The notes under the pieces: model-generated
The model's input: the letters and a program-made list of their open reading frames with translations, nothing else
Told to the model about the DNA's origin: nothing
Databases searched by the model: none
Shown here: positions 1 through 6,590 of the stretch, in pieces
How the letters are laid out: each line of letters begins with the position of its first letter
Numbering within the stretch: position 1 is the stretch's first letter
Made by a program: the position numbers and the translations under genes
Assembly (NCBI GenBank): GCA_965652975.1
Contig: CBFGYO010000111.1
Location: 1-13,645 of the forward strand
Origin: CADEDV01 sp036374495
GTDB lineage: Bacteria; Bacteroidota; Bacteroidia; Chitinophagales; Chitinophagaceae
Reading direction: 5' to 3'
Length of the DNA stretch: 13,645 nucleotides

Positions 1-469
1 TCATTGGCACTTCATGACTACCGGGTCTCACAGTCCCATCGGCTCGTGTCATCCACGCTATGGCTGTTTTTCGTTCTTCGTCAATATGTGTGAAATAGGT
101 GCGGGCTTTTTCAGGTAATAAATGGAGTTTACTGAATTCATCAAAAAAGAATGACGCTACCACGGCAAGCTCATTGCTATCTTTCATTAGTAATGTGCGG
201 TTGCGTATACGCTCCAACGACGCTTCAGTTTCCATTTCACGTTGTAATGTTGCCAATTGCACTTTATCTTTTGCCAGCTCGGACCGCATTTTCTTAACCT
301 GGTATTCAGTATCAGCTCGCGTATTTTCTGCCTTTGCTAATTGTAGCGCATACTTTTCAAGTTCGGAGCTTGCCTCTTTGAGCCCTTTTTTTAGGATAGA
401 TTTTTCCGCGGCAGTAATATTTTCCGACTGCAATAAAGTGTCCAGTAACTTCTGAAGTTGGTGGTTCAT
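1..469 (-). CDS. Coiled-coil signalling protein, N-terminal part (truncated by window edge)
   Basis: I read this reading frame directly from the minus strand: it starts at the ATG complementary to 467-469 and stays open for 156 codons to the window edge, so the C-terminus is missing. There is no signal peptide or membrane segment. Residues about 20-90 are rich in K, E, L and A and look like a coiled coil. Residues 84-112 (SLERIRNRTLLMKDSNEL, then AVVASFFFDEF) match the motif I know from many Bacteroidota sensor proteins, in which this helix opens a GAF-like sensing module ahead of a histidine kinase or other output domain. By inference this is a cytoplasmic signalling protein; the output domain lies outside the window, so kinase activity cannot be claimed. 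It starts 37 bases after the yitT-like gene on the same strand, so the two may be co-transcribed. The plus-strand frame at 99-455 is its shadow. Confidence 0.75.
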   Translation of the reverse strand, partial: MNHQLQKLLDTLLQSENITAAEKSILKKGLKEASSELEKYALQLAKAENTRADTEYQVKKMRSELAKDKVQLATLQREMETEASLERIRNRTLLMKDSNELAVVASFFFDEFSKLHLLPEKARTYFTHIDEERKTAIAWMTRADGTVRPGSHEVPM

Positions 470-506
470 TGTTTATTTATTTACAGCGCAAAGCTGCTGG
501 TGGCAT

Positions 507-1376
507 CTACTTTGCATGTGCTTTTGCTTTTAATATCCCCCCGGTTGCCTCACGTATACTCTGTATATAAACAAATGCTTTTGGATCAATCTTTATGATA
601 GCATCCTGTACCTGCACAATTTCAAGACGGGTAATAACGGTTACGATTATCTGGCAATCCGTTTTAATGTCAAAATTTCCTGGCATATATCCCCGTTCAC
701 CATGGTATACTGTTATCCCTTTTCCCAATTCATTTACAAGAAAATCCTTTATTTCTTCCTGGCGAGACGAGATAATATTCATTGCAGTGTATTCTTCGAT
801 GCCATCCACTACATAGTCGGTAGTACGAGCTGCGGCAAAGTAGGTAATGATCGAATACATCGCTGTCTCGATACCAAATTGCAATGCGGCTACCGCAAAA
901 ATCAGGGTGTTGAATGCCATGATGATCTCGCTGTTTGAAAAGCCGGTTTTTTTGCGGGTAAATACCGCGATCACTTCCGCTCCGTCGATCACGCCCCCGG
1001 CCCTTATCACCAGCCCCATACCAGTGCCCATGAGCACTCCCCCAAAAATTGCGATCAGCAATTTATCACTGGTAATAGGCTCGATCTTTACAAATTGTAA
1101 TCCGCCTGCGAGTAATACGACTGCAATGGTGGTTTGCACAGCAAAGGTTTTGCCGATGCGTTTGTATCCAAGATAGATAAAGGCGATGCTGAGTACAAGC
1201 AACAGTACACTGATATTGAAATGAAAAATTTCATGGAATAAGATCGAAATACCGGTAATGCCGCCGTCCATAAATCTATTGGGGATCATAAATCCTTTCA
1301 TCGCCAGTATGGAAAGGGCCACCCCACAGGCAAGAAGAAACATGTTTTTTGGGATTCCAGACTTTTCCCCATTCAA
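507..1376 (-). CDS. YitT family membrane protein (DUF161 + DUF2179)
   Basis: The predicted protein has 289 residues. The N-terminal two thirds are strongly hydrophobic, with membrane segments at roughly residues 13-30, 54-72, 78-97, 107-125 and 150-180. They include the family-typical GFMIPNRFMDGGITGIS (28-44) and a glycine-rich stretch ending in GGVIDGAEVIA (127-137). The C-terminal part, about 218-275 (GKGITVYHGERGYMPG through IDPKAFVYIQSIREATGG), is the cytoplasmic DUF2179 domain. Length and order fit the YitT/YpjC group, inner-membrane proteins whose substrate is not established; I infer no transport function. The start is uncertain. The longest frame begins with TTG at 1376, the first in-frame ATG is codon 12 (1343), and an out-of-frame ATG at 1404 opens a natural-looking N-terminus (MTKKFKSDS). 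It is probably co-transcribed with the signalling gene downstream. Confidence 0.9.
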   Translation of the reverse strand: MNGEKSGIPKNMFLLACGVALSILAMKGFMIPNRFMDGGITGISILFHEIFHFNISVLLLVLSIAFIYLGYKRIGKTFAVQTTIAVVLLAGGLQFVKIEPITSDKLLIAIFGGVLMGTGMGLVIRAGGVIDGAEVIAVFTRKKTGFSNSEIIMAFNTLIFAVAALQFGIETAMYSIITYFAAARTTDYVVDGIEEYTAMNIISSRQEEIKDFLVNELGKGITVYHGERGYMPGNFDIKTDCQIIVTVITRLEIVQVQDAIIKIDPKAFVYIQSIREATGGILKAKAHAK

Positions 1377-1591
1377 TACTGTCGCTTTTAAACTTTTTTG
1401 TCATGCTATGCAGTCAATGTACATCGTACAGTTTTGGTAAAATAAAGATTGATGGATTCTTCAAAGGAAGAGGCTTACTTCACTATCTGTACGCAAAAGG
1501 TGCATTATCACTGTTGCGGGGTCACTTATACCGATTGCTATAGAGGAATTTCAATGCACGTCAAAAACGGTTTAGATGGATATCGGGCTTC

Positions 1592-1624
1592 CAAAATAAC
1601 TTTAATTTAGCTTAAATGGTCAAA
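1592..1624 (-). promoter_or_regulatory. Possible promoter for the yitT-like gene
   Basis: Read on the minus strand, TTTG (1624-1621) is followed after 21 bases by TTATTTTG (1599-1592). This matches the Bacteroidota consensus TAnnTTTG at 7 of 8 positions. It would give a leader of about 200 bases before the gene start, which is long, and the region is AT-rich, so chance is a real alternative. Confidence 0.25.
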
Positions 1625-1720
1625 TTGACGAAATTGGAGTCGTTTATAGGAGAATTTGTAGCCCAATGATGGTAATTCTTCTTACTTCGCGTTAATATAA
1701 GGTGTTGCACGCAATTCCTT

Positions 1721-1751
1721 TTTGCCATTCTGCTTTAAAAGAGTATCTTCG
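1721..1751 (+). promoter_or_regulatory. Probable promoter of the RRM gene, with a long leader
   Basis: TTTG at 1721-1724 is followed after exactly 19 bases by TATCTTCG at 1744-1751. This is the Bacteroidota housekeeping sigma arrangement with one mismatch in the second element. Transcription would start near 1757 and leave a leader of about 135 bases before the ATG at 1894. The leader includes a pyrimidine-rich tract at about 1827-1862. Long leaders are common for bacterial RNA-binding and cold-shock genes and may be targets of self-regulation, but that is inference here. Confidence 0.5.
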
Positions 1752-1893
1752 GATAGTTAAGATAAAAATACTTCATCATTCAGTCAGGATCAGTAACGAT
1801 TCTTACACTTCGACCCGGTAAAAGTTTTTCCTCCTCTTTTCTCCTTGTTGCTGTTTTTTTATCGATTTAATTAAAGTTAAAATTTTTTGTATT

Positions 1894-2163
1894 ATGAACA
1901 TGTATGTTTCTAACCTGGGTTTTCATACCACTGACGACGATTTAAGAAAATTGTTTGAGCCTTTTGGCCAGGTATCGTCAGCTAAAGTAATAACCGACAG
2001 GGAAACCGGAAGGAGCAGGGGTTTTGGATTTGTTGAGATGTCATCAAATGACGAAGCCGGTGCAGCTATGACTAAGTTGAACGGTAAAGAAGTGGAAGGA
2101 AGATCTATTTCTGTAACTATTGCAAGGGAAAAAGAAACCAGGACCGATAAAAAACGTTGGTAA
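1894..2163 (+). CDS. RRM-domain RNA-binding protein
   Basis: This 89-residue protein is a single RNA recognition motif with almost nothing else. RNP2 is MYVSNL (residues 3-8) and RNP1 is RGFGFVEM (42-49), with the aromatic residues Y4, F44 and F46 that stack on RNA bases all present. The tail (about 78-89, AREKETRTDKKRW) is basic. Length and motifs match the small stand-alone RRM proteins of Bacteroidota and cyanobacteria, which bind single-stranded RNA in the cytoplasm; their targets are mostly unknown. The start at 1894 places RNP2 normally; the ATG two codons later is also possible. It has its own promoter candidate, a long leader and a hairpin terminator just downstream, so it is probably mainly monocistronic. 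The three small genes after it run the same way. Confidence 0.95.
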   Translation: MNMYVSNLGFHTTDDDLRKLFEPFGQVSSAKVITDRETGRSRGFGFVEMSSNDEAGAAMTKLNGKEVEGRSISVTIAREKETRTDKKRW

Positions 2164-2168
2164 TTTTT

Positions 2169-2206
2169 TTACGGGAAGACATAAAGTTCTTCCCGTAATC
2201 TTTTTC
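2169..2206 (+). terminator. Intrinsic terminator after the RRM gene
   Basis: The arms TTACGGGAAGA (2169-2179) and TCTTCCCGTAA (2188-2198) form a perfect 11-bp stem with an 8-base loop, followed by TCTTTTT. It begins six bases after the RRM stop codon. It should separate that transcript at least partly from the FAS1 gene at 2247. Confidence 0.85.
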
Positions 2207-2246
2207 AATCAATTCCCAACGAACTAAATTATTTGTTTACAACATT

Positions 2247-2669
2247 ATGGCTACAATTCTCCAAATATTGAATGCAGACAGAAGCCTGAGCCTTTTCAAC
2301 AAAGGATTAAAAGCAACTGGTCTCGACGTTAAAATGAACGAAATAGGTCCTTTTACAATACTTGGTCCAGTGAACCTGGCTCTTGGCAGGCTGATGTCGC
2401 CTACTTATGAGCAATTGCTCGAACCAGCTAATAATACGAGACTAGCGGACTTTTTGATGGGATATATTCTTACTGGCAAGAAAATGCTTTCGGATTTCCG
2501 GCACAACCAGCAGCTACCAGCAATGGATGGCAAGATGGTTTTGGTAAATACAGCGAATAGTGATGTACGCATCAATGGATCAAAGATCCTGGCCCGCGAC
2601 AGGCAGGGTTCAAACGGAGTGATCCATTTACTGGATACAACTTATAGTGTTGCTGAACCGGTGAGCTAG
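2247..2669 (+). CDS. FAS1 (fasciclin-like) domain protein, no signal peptide
   Basis: The protein has 140 residues and is essentially one FAS1 domain. The first conserved block is GPFTILGPVNLAL (34-46, normally of the form GPFTVFAPTNxAF). A middle block LADFLMGYILTGK (66-78) follows, and the last is SNGVIHLLDTTYSV (122-135, normally NGVIHVID). The histidine usually found after the tyrosine in the middle block (YH motif) is isoleucine here. FAS1 domains are adhesion-type folds, generally exported or lipid-anchored. This one begins MATILQILNADRSLSLF with no signal peptide or lipobox, so it looks cytoplasmic as read. No start further upstream adds one: the 5' side is the terminator and a short AT-rich leader. 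It is followed at 35 and 30 base spacings by two small genes on the same strand. Its biochemical role cannot be stated. Confidence 0.85.
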   Translation: MATILQILNADRSLSLFNKGLKATGLDVKMNEIGPFTILGPVNLALGRLMSPTYEQLLEPANNTRLADFLMGYILTGKKMLSDFRHNQQLPAMDGKMVLVNTANSDVRINGSKILARDRQGSNGVIHLLDTTYSVAEPVS

Positions 2670-2704
2670 CAAATTTTTCATCGATCAATTTTTAATACAA
2701 GTCT

Positions 2705-2983
2705 ATGCATTTTCAAAAACAGGATATGGAAGGCACACAATATAACTGGGCTTCGGAAGGAGAAAGGAGCAGCTATATGGGTCAGCCAAGCCGCAGAACA
2801 TTCGACCGTTACAATGGAGACCAGGTACTTTTTCTCATTAATTTCTATGGCTCACTTTCCGAGCAATTCACAATCCAGGAAGGTAAACTTATCGAACAGA
2901 GAATTCTTAATGAATTGCCGCTGGAAGCAAAGAGCGAAATATCCGTTTTCAACTGGATACGAAATGCAGAAATGGCCAGGTAA
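2705..2983 (+). CDS. Small hypothetical protein, 92 aa
   Basis: I do not assign this to a named family. It encodes 92 residues with a polar, probably disordered N-terminal third (1-34). A mixed, folded-looking remainder follows: FDRYNGDQVLFLINFYGSL (33-51), then a charged helix-like stretch and ISVFNWIRN (79-87). It has no signal peptide, membrane segment or metal-binding cluster. Support for it being real comes from its position as the middle member of a closely spaced run (35 bases after the FAS1 gene, 30 before the next), sensible codon use, and an ATG in an AT-rich leader like its neighbours. The ATG at codon 8 (2726) is an alternative start. The overlapping frame at 2814-2996 looks like a shadow. 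Confidence 0.7.
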   Translation: MHFQKQDMEGTQYNWASEGERSSYMGQPSRRTFDRYNGDQVLFLINFYGSLSEQFTIQEGKLIEQRILNELPLEAKSEISVFNWIRNAEMAR

Positions 2984-3013
2984 AAAATATCGTTAACAAT
3001 TCAATCGTTACTA

Positions 3014-3268
3014 ATGACATTCGAACAAGTAGAAGACATCATCAAGAAAAGAAATACAACCGCAACAGCATTCCAGATCAGGTTCAAGGCACGCAATTCA
3101 ATGAAAGGCATCTTTATTAAATCAGCCGATTACAACGAGCTGAGCCGTAAAAATTTGTGGCGTGTAGTAAGCGAAAGCCGTATGGAATCGTATATGAAAT
3201 CGCATGATGAAAACCTGTCGAGAATTTTTAACGGCACCGAGTTTACCAAACTGGAACTTATCCCCTAA
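3014..3268 (+). CDS. Small hypothetical protein, 84 aa
   Basis: Function not recognised. The product is a compact, basic 84-residue protein with alternating strand- and helix-like segments: a helix at the start (TFEQVEDIIKKRN), strand-like AFQIRFKARN and KGIFIKSADY, then a lysine/arginine-rich helix and the ending FNGTEFTKLELIP. It is soluble, with no signal peptide. By composition it could bind nucleic acid or a protein partner, but no motif proves this. It is the last gene of the plus-strand run and ends only 11 bases from the convergent KAS III-like gene. The spacing and frame support a real gene co-transcribed with the 92-residue protein before it. Confidence 0.7.
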   Translation: MTFEQVEDIIKKRNTTATAFQIRFKARNSMKGIFIKSADYNELSRKNLWRVVSESRMESYMKSHDENLSRIFNGTEFTKLELIP

Positions 3269-3279
3269 GTACCGTTGCA

Positions 3280-4353
3280 TTACTCACGGTAACAAACAGC
3301 ATTAATATTCATTCCTGCTCCAACGGAAGCAAAAAGGATGATATCGCCCGGACGCAAATTGTGTTCCGGCATTTTTCCTTTACGGACCATATGGTAAAGT
3401 GTAGGTACTGTTGCAACTGAGCTGTTGCCCAGCCATTGTATGCTCATAGGCATTACATTTACAGGTGGATGAGCAATGTCGTACAGGCTGTATAATCTTT
3501 TGAGGATTTCCTCATCCATTTTTTCATTGGCCTGGTGAATGAATATTTTTGTCACGTTCATAATGTCGACACCCGACTCGTCAAGACATTTTTTCATAGC
3601 CAGCGGCACGTGTTTCAAAGCGTACTCATATACTTTTCGTCCTTTCATTTTTATATACAGCGCATCATCCTGCTGGCCGGGACAATACGTTTTTCCCATA
3701 TTAATATAAAAAACCTCCTCCAGGCTATGCGTTTGTGCGCAGTGGCCAATGATACCGGTGCCATCGTCGCCAGTGTCTTTATATTCCAGTACGCAGGCGC
3801 CGGCGCCGTCTGCAAAGATCATGCTGTCCCTGTCGTGTGGATCCAGTACACGCGACAACGTTTCTGTACCGATCAATAATACCTTGCGGGCCATACCAGC
3901 TTTAAAATATACGTCTCCTAAGATAAGTGCATGTATCCATCCGGGGCATCCCACGAGGATGTCGTAGGCAACACATTCAGGTCGCTTTATGCCGAGGAAA
4001 TGTTTTACCCGGCAGGCAAGTGATGGTACATTTTGCGATTGCAGGCTATTATGGGCTATATCGCCGAAATTTTGAGCCACGATGATCTGGTCCAGCGTTT
4101 CCGGGTCAATACCGCTTTGTTCCAATGCTTCTCTTCCCGCTTCAGTGGCCATGTCGGAAGCGTTAAGCTCATCGGGGATATACCGCCTTTCGGCAATTCC
4201 AGTTATCTTTTTGAATTTTTCGATGATTGTCTGGGGTGTGTTGGGCACCCGCAAACCACTTTCCTCATAAAAAGTGCTGTTAATAAAACTTTCATTTAAA
4301 CGTATGGCTTCTGGTATATACGCTCCAGTACCTGTAATAACTGACTTGAACAT
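3280..4353 (-). CDS. 3-oxoacyl-ACP synthase III (KAS III / FabH-like)
   Basis: This 357-residue thiolase-fold enzyme has the complete KAS III triad: Cys136 in ILVGCPGWIHA, His273 in FIHQANEKMDEE and Asn310 in WLGNSSVATVP. The C-terminal glycine-rich FASVGAGMNINAV (341-353) is also typical. KAS III enzymes condense an acyl-CoA primer with malonyl-ACP. The protein is longer than classic FabH (about 315-330), with an extended N-terminal part (about 14-60, including ITGIAERRYIPD). It looks like the longer family widespread in Bacteroidota rather than the housekeeping FabH, so the primer may differ and the symbol is left blank. It is divergent from accA across 228 bases. That is suggestive because AccA helps make the malonyl unit, but no shared regulatory site was identified. 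The start at 4353 gives the normal MFKSVITGTGAYIP opening. Confidence 0.9.
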   Translation of the reverse strand: MFKSVITGTGAYIPEAIRLNESFINSTFYEESGLRVPNTPQTIIEKFKKITGIAERRYIPDELNASDMATEAGREALEQSGIDPETLDQIIVAQNFGDIAHNSLQSQNVPSLACRVKHFLGIKRPECVAYDILVGCPGWIHALILGDVYFKAGMARKVLLIGTETLSRVLDPHDRDSMIFADGAGACVLEYKDTGDDGTGIIGHCAQTHSLEEVFYINMGKTYCPGQQDDALYIKMKGRKVYEYALKHVPLAMKKCLDESGVDIMNVTKIFIHQANEKMDEEILKRLYSLYDIAHPPVNVMPMSIQWLGNSSVATVPTLYHMVRKGKMPEHNLRPGDIILFASVGAGMNINAVCYRE

Positions 4354-4581
4354 GTTGTATTTAAAACTTTTTTTTGAATTTGATAGGTAAGTAAGTACCG
4401 GGTTCCGACGATGCAGGCGGCAGCAGTAACTACGTCTTAACTGGTGAAAAAAGAATGCCGAAAAGGTACTAAAATTTTGGGACTATCTGGGGATGGGGCT
4501 GACGGTGCATTTATGGAAATTGGAGTTGTCAAAACTGTATTATTATTTAATCCTTAATTTAGCCGCCTTATTTATCTGTCT

Positions 4582-5553
4582 ATGCCAACCGATGTAAACC
4601 GCCAGTTCCTGGACTTTGAAAAGCCGATCAAAGATCTCATTGACGAGATCGCTAATATGAAACACCGGCAGGAAAAGACCAAGCTCGACCTGAGCGATCC
4701 CATACATAAGCTGGAAGCGAATATACTGGAGAAGAGAAAAGAAATAACCCAGGATCTCAGTAGCTGGCAGCGTGTACAACTGAGCCGTCATCCCGACAGG
4801 CCGTATACCATGAAGTATATTGAAAAAATGACGGACGAATTCGTTGAACTATTCGGCGACCGGAATGTAAAGGACGACAAAGCAATGATCGGTGGCTTTG
4901 CATCGCTTGATGGAGAAACGGTGATGATCATCGGCCAGCAGAAAGGTATAAATACCAAGATGCGGCAAATGCGCAATTTCGGCATGGCCAACCCCGAGGG
5001 ATACAGGAAAGCTTTACGCCTGATGAAGCTGGCTGAAAAATTCAATAAGCCCGTCATCACCCTTATAGATACTCCTGGCGCTTACCCCGGTTTGGAAGCA
5101 GAAGAACGGGGACAGGGTGAAGCAATCGCACGTAATATATATGAAATGATCAGGCTGAAAGTGCCAGTAATTTGTGTAATCATTGGAGAAGGCGCAAGCG
5201 GTGGCGCACTCGGTATCGGCGTAGGTGATAAAGTGTTCATGATGGAAAATACCTGGTACACCGTTATTAGCCCGGAAAGCTGTTCATCAATATTGTGGCG
5301 CAGTTGGGATAAAAAAGAAGTGGCAGCCGAACAGTTGAAACTTACCGCAGAAAAGATGCTTGGTTTTGGATTGATCGATGGCATTATTCCCGAACCACCC
5401 GGTGGGGCACATTGGGATTATGCTGAATCTGCAAGGATACTCAAAGAATTCCTCAAGCCGGTATTAAAAGAACTTAAGGCAATTGCTCCCGAACAAAGGG
5501 TAACCAACAGGATCGAAAAGTTTGGTCGCATGGGATTTTGGGAAGAGGCCTAA
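4582..5553 (+). CDS. accA: Acetyl-CoA carboxylase carboxyltransferase subunit alpha
   Basis: AccA forms, with AccD, the carboxyltransferase that moves carboxylate from biotin on AccB to acetyl-CoA, giving malonyl-CoA for fatty acid synthesis. The 323-residue length is normal for the family. The N-terminus carries the typical FLDFEKPI (9-16) followed by a coiled helical region. The body has HPDRPYTMKYI (about 71-81), the crotonase-fold segment with DTPGAYPG, EERGQGEAIARN and GEGASGGALGIGVGD, and then WYTVISPESCSSILWRS. All are hallmark AccA blocks, including the double-glycine oxyanion region. The start at 4582 places FLDFEKPI at the expected distance. AccD is not in the window. The gene is followed by an inverted repeat and then dapA on the same strand. 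Confidence 0.98.
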   Translation: MPTDVNRQFLDFEKPIKDLIDEIANMKHRQEKTKLDLSDPIHKLEANILEKRKEITQDLSSWQRVQLSRHPDRPYTMKYIEKMTDEFVELFGDRNVKDDKAMIGGFASLDGETVMIIGQQKGINTKMRQMRNFGMANPEGYRKALRLMKLAEKFNKPVITLIDTPGAYPGLEAEERGQGEAIARNIYEMIRLKVPVICVIIGEGASGGALGIGVGDKVFMMENTWYTVISPESCSSILWRSWDKKEVAAEQLKLTAEKMLGFGLIDGIIPEPPGGAHWDYAESARILKEFLKPVLKELKAIAPEQRVTNRIEKFGRMGFWEEA

Positions 5554-5558
5554 GATTT

Positions 5559-5647
5559 GATAAGAGATAAAAACTAAAAGATAAAAGTTGCTTAGGTCAG
5601 CGTTTCCGTGTGAACTAACTTTTATCTTTTAGTTTTTATCTTTTATC
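5559..5647. repeat. Long near-perfect inverted repeat between accA and dapA
   Basis: The arms are 5559-5589 and 5617-5647, 31 bases each, with a 27-base loop. Pairing is perfect except for one G-T position (5564/5642). The left arm is almost pure A/T plus G and contains the word AGATAAAA twice (5565-5572 and 5579-5586). The right arm is its complement. It begins six bases after the accA stop and ends 35 bases before the dapA start. In RNA it would form one long hairpin and might stop transcription, stabilise the upstream mRNA or be a processing site. It ends in TTTTATC rather than a clean T run, so it is not a classic terminator. A candidate dapA promoter element, TATGTTCG (5657-5664), lies just after it. 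Confidence 0.9.
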
Positions 5648-5682
5648 TGAATCATGTATGTTCGCAGCAATAAAAAGGCTAT

Positions 5683-6573
5683 ATGTCATTGAGAGATCAA
5701 TTTCGGGGAACGGGAATCGCTATTATCACACCATTTTTGGAAGACGGCTCCATTGACTGGGATTCGTTTAGGGGACTTATCAATTTCTGGATTGAAAATA
5801 AAGTAGAGTATTTGGTTGTGCTCGGTACTACCGGCGAAAGTGCAACCATACATGGTGCGGAAAAACAGCAGGTGTTTTCTTTTGTACATGCCGAAACCAA
5901 AGGCCGTCTGCCGCTGGTAGCAGGTATAGGAGGAAATGACACGAAGGAAGTAGTAGAAAATTTCAAACAATTCAACCTCGAAGGCTACAGTGCAATATTG
6001 TCTGTATCGCCATACTATAACAAACCCAACCAGGAAGGCATTTTCCAGCATTATAAAGCACTTGATGCCGCAACACCACTGCCGATCATCATGTATAATG
6101 TGCCAGCACGTACCGGTATGAATGTAACTGCCGATACACAATTGCGCATTGCACGAGAGTGTAAAAATATTTTTGCAACCAAGGAGGCCAGTGGTGACTT
6201 CAACCAGCTTAACCAGATCCTTAAATACAAGCCGGTTGATTTTATGGTGATCAGTGGCGATGATCCAATTACCCTGCAGATGATTGCCATGGGTGCTGAA
6301 GGTTTGATCTCCGTTGTTGCCAATGCCTATCCAAAAGATTATGCAGAAATGGTAAGGCTTTGCATGGATGGCCACTTCGCAGAAGCAGACGATCTCCATT
6401 ATAAATACATAGATATTATTAATTCAATGTTTGCCGAAGGCAGCCCCAGCGGGGTAAAAGCCTTTTTAAGTGAAATGGGACTTTGTAAAAATATTTCCCG
6501 GCTTCCTGTATGGCCGGTAAGTGATAAACTAATGCAAAAGATCCGGGAGCAAATGAAAGAAGCGCTGTTGTGA
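5683..6573 (+). CDS. dapA: 4-hydroxy-tetrahydrodipicolinate synthase
   Basis: DapA condenses pyruvate with aspartate semialdehyde in the first committed step of the diaminopimelate/lysine pathway, in the cytoplasm. The 296-residue TIM-barrel protein shows every expected signature: GTTGES (48-53) with the proton-relay threonines, SPYYNKP (109-115), the catalytic tyrosine and substrate arginine in MYNVPARTG (137-145; Tyr138, Arg143), and the Schiff-base lysine Lys167 in ATKEASGD. The start at 5683 gives a normal N-terminus; the ATGs at 5654 and 5658 are out of frame. A secreted esterase gene begins 17 bases after its stop, so the two are probably co-transcribed although functionally unrelated. 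Confidence 0.98.
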   Translation: MSLRDQFRGTGIAIITPFLEDGSIDWDSFRGLINFWIENKVEYLVVLGTTGESATIHGAEKQQVFSFVHAETKGRLPLVAGIGGNDTKEVVENFKQFNLEGYSAILSVSPYYNKPNQEGIFQHYKALDAATPLPIIMYNVPARTGMNVTADTQLRIARECKNIFATKEASGDFNQLNQILKYKPVDFMVISGDDPITLQMIAMGAEGLISVVANAYPKDYAEMVRLCMDGHFAEADDLHYKYIDIINSMFAEGSPSGVKAFLSEMGLCKNISRLPVWPVSDKLMQKIREQMKEALL

Positions 6574-6590
6574 GTTAGTTACCTTAGAAT

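Larger units (their letters stand above)
1377..1893. other. 517-base intergenic region between divergent yitT-like and RRM genes
   Basis: I see no convincing gene, RNA gene or long repeat here. It separates two divergently transcribed genes and should contain both promoters. A good plus-strand promoter candidate lies at 1721-1751 and a weaker minus-strand one at 1592-1624; both are listed separately. The last 70 bases before the RRM gene include a pyrimidine-rich run at about 1827-1862. Short reading frames at 1349-1543 overlap the yitT-like start and have no coding character. Confidence 0.6.

Noticed and set aside
99..455. Plus-strand frame of 118 residues
   Set aside because: It lies opposite the coiled-coil signalling gene, whose minus-strand frame has recognisable motifs and no stop to the window edge. 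The plus-strand translation is serine-rich and has no motif.
3270..3291. Hairpin TACCGT / ACGGTA in the gap between the convergent 84-aa and KAS III-like genes
   Set aside because: The stem is only 6 bp with a 10-base loop and no T run on either strand, and it runs into the KAS III-like stop codon. It is too weak to call a terminator.
4354..4581. Promoter elements between the KAS III-like gene and accA
   Set aside because: Partial matches to TAnnTTTG exist (for example TAATTTAG near 4553-4560), but no TTTG lies at the proper distance, so no promoter is called.
5686..6399. Long minus-strand frame of 237 residues opposite dapA
   Set aside because: dapA has all catalytic motifs over the same bases. 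The antisense frame has a cysteine- and histidine-rich random composition and no motif.
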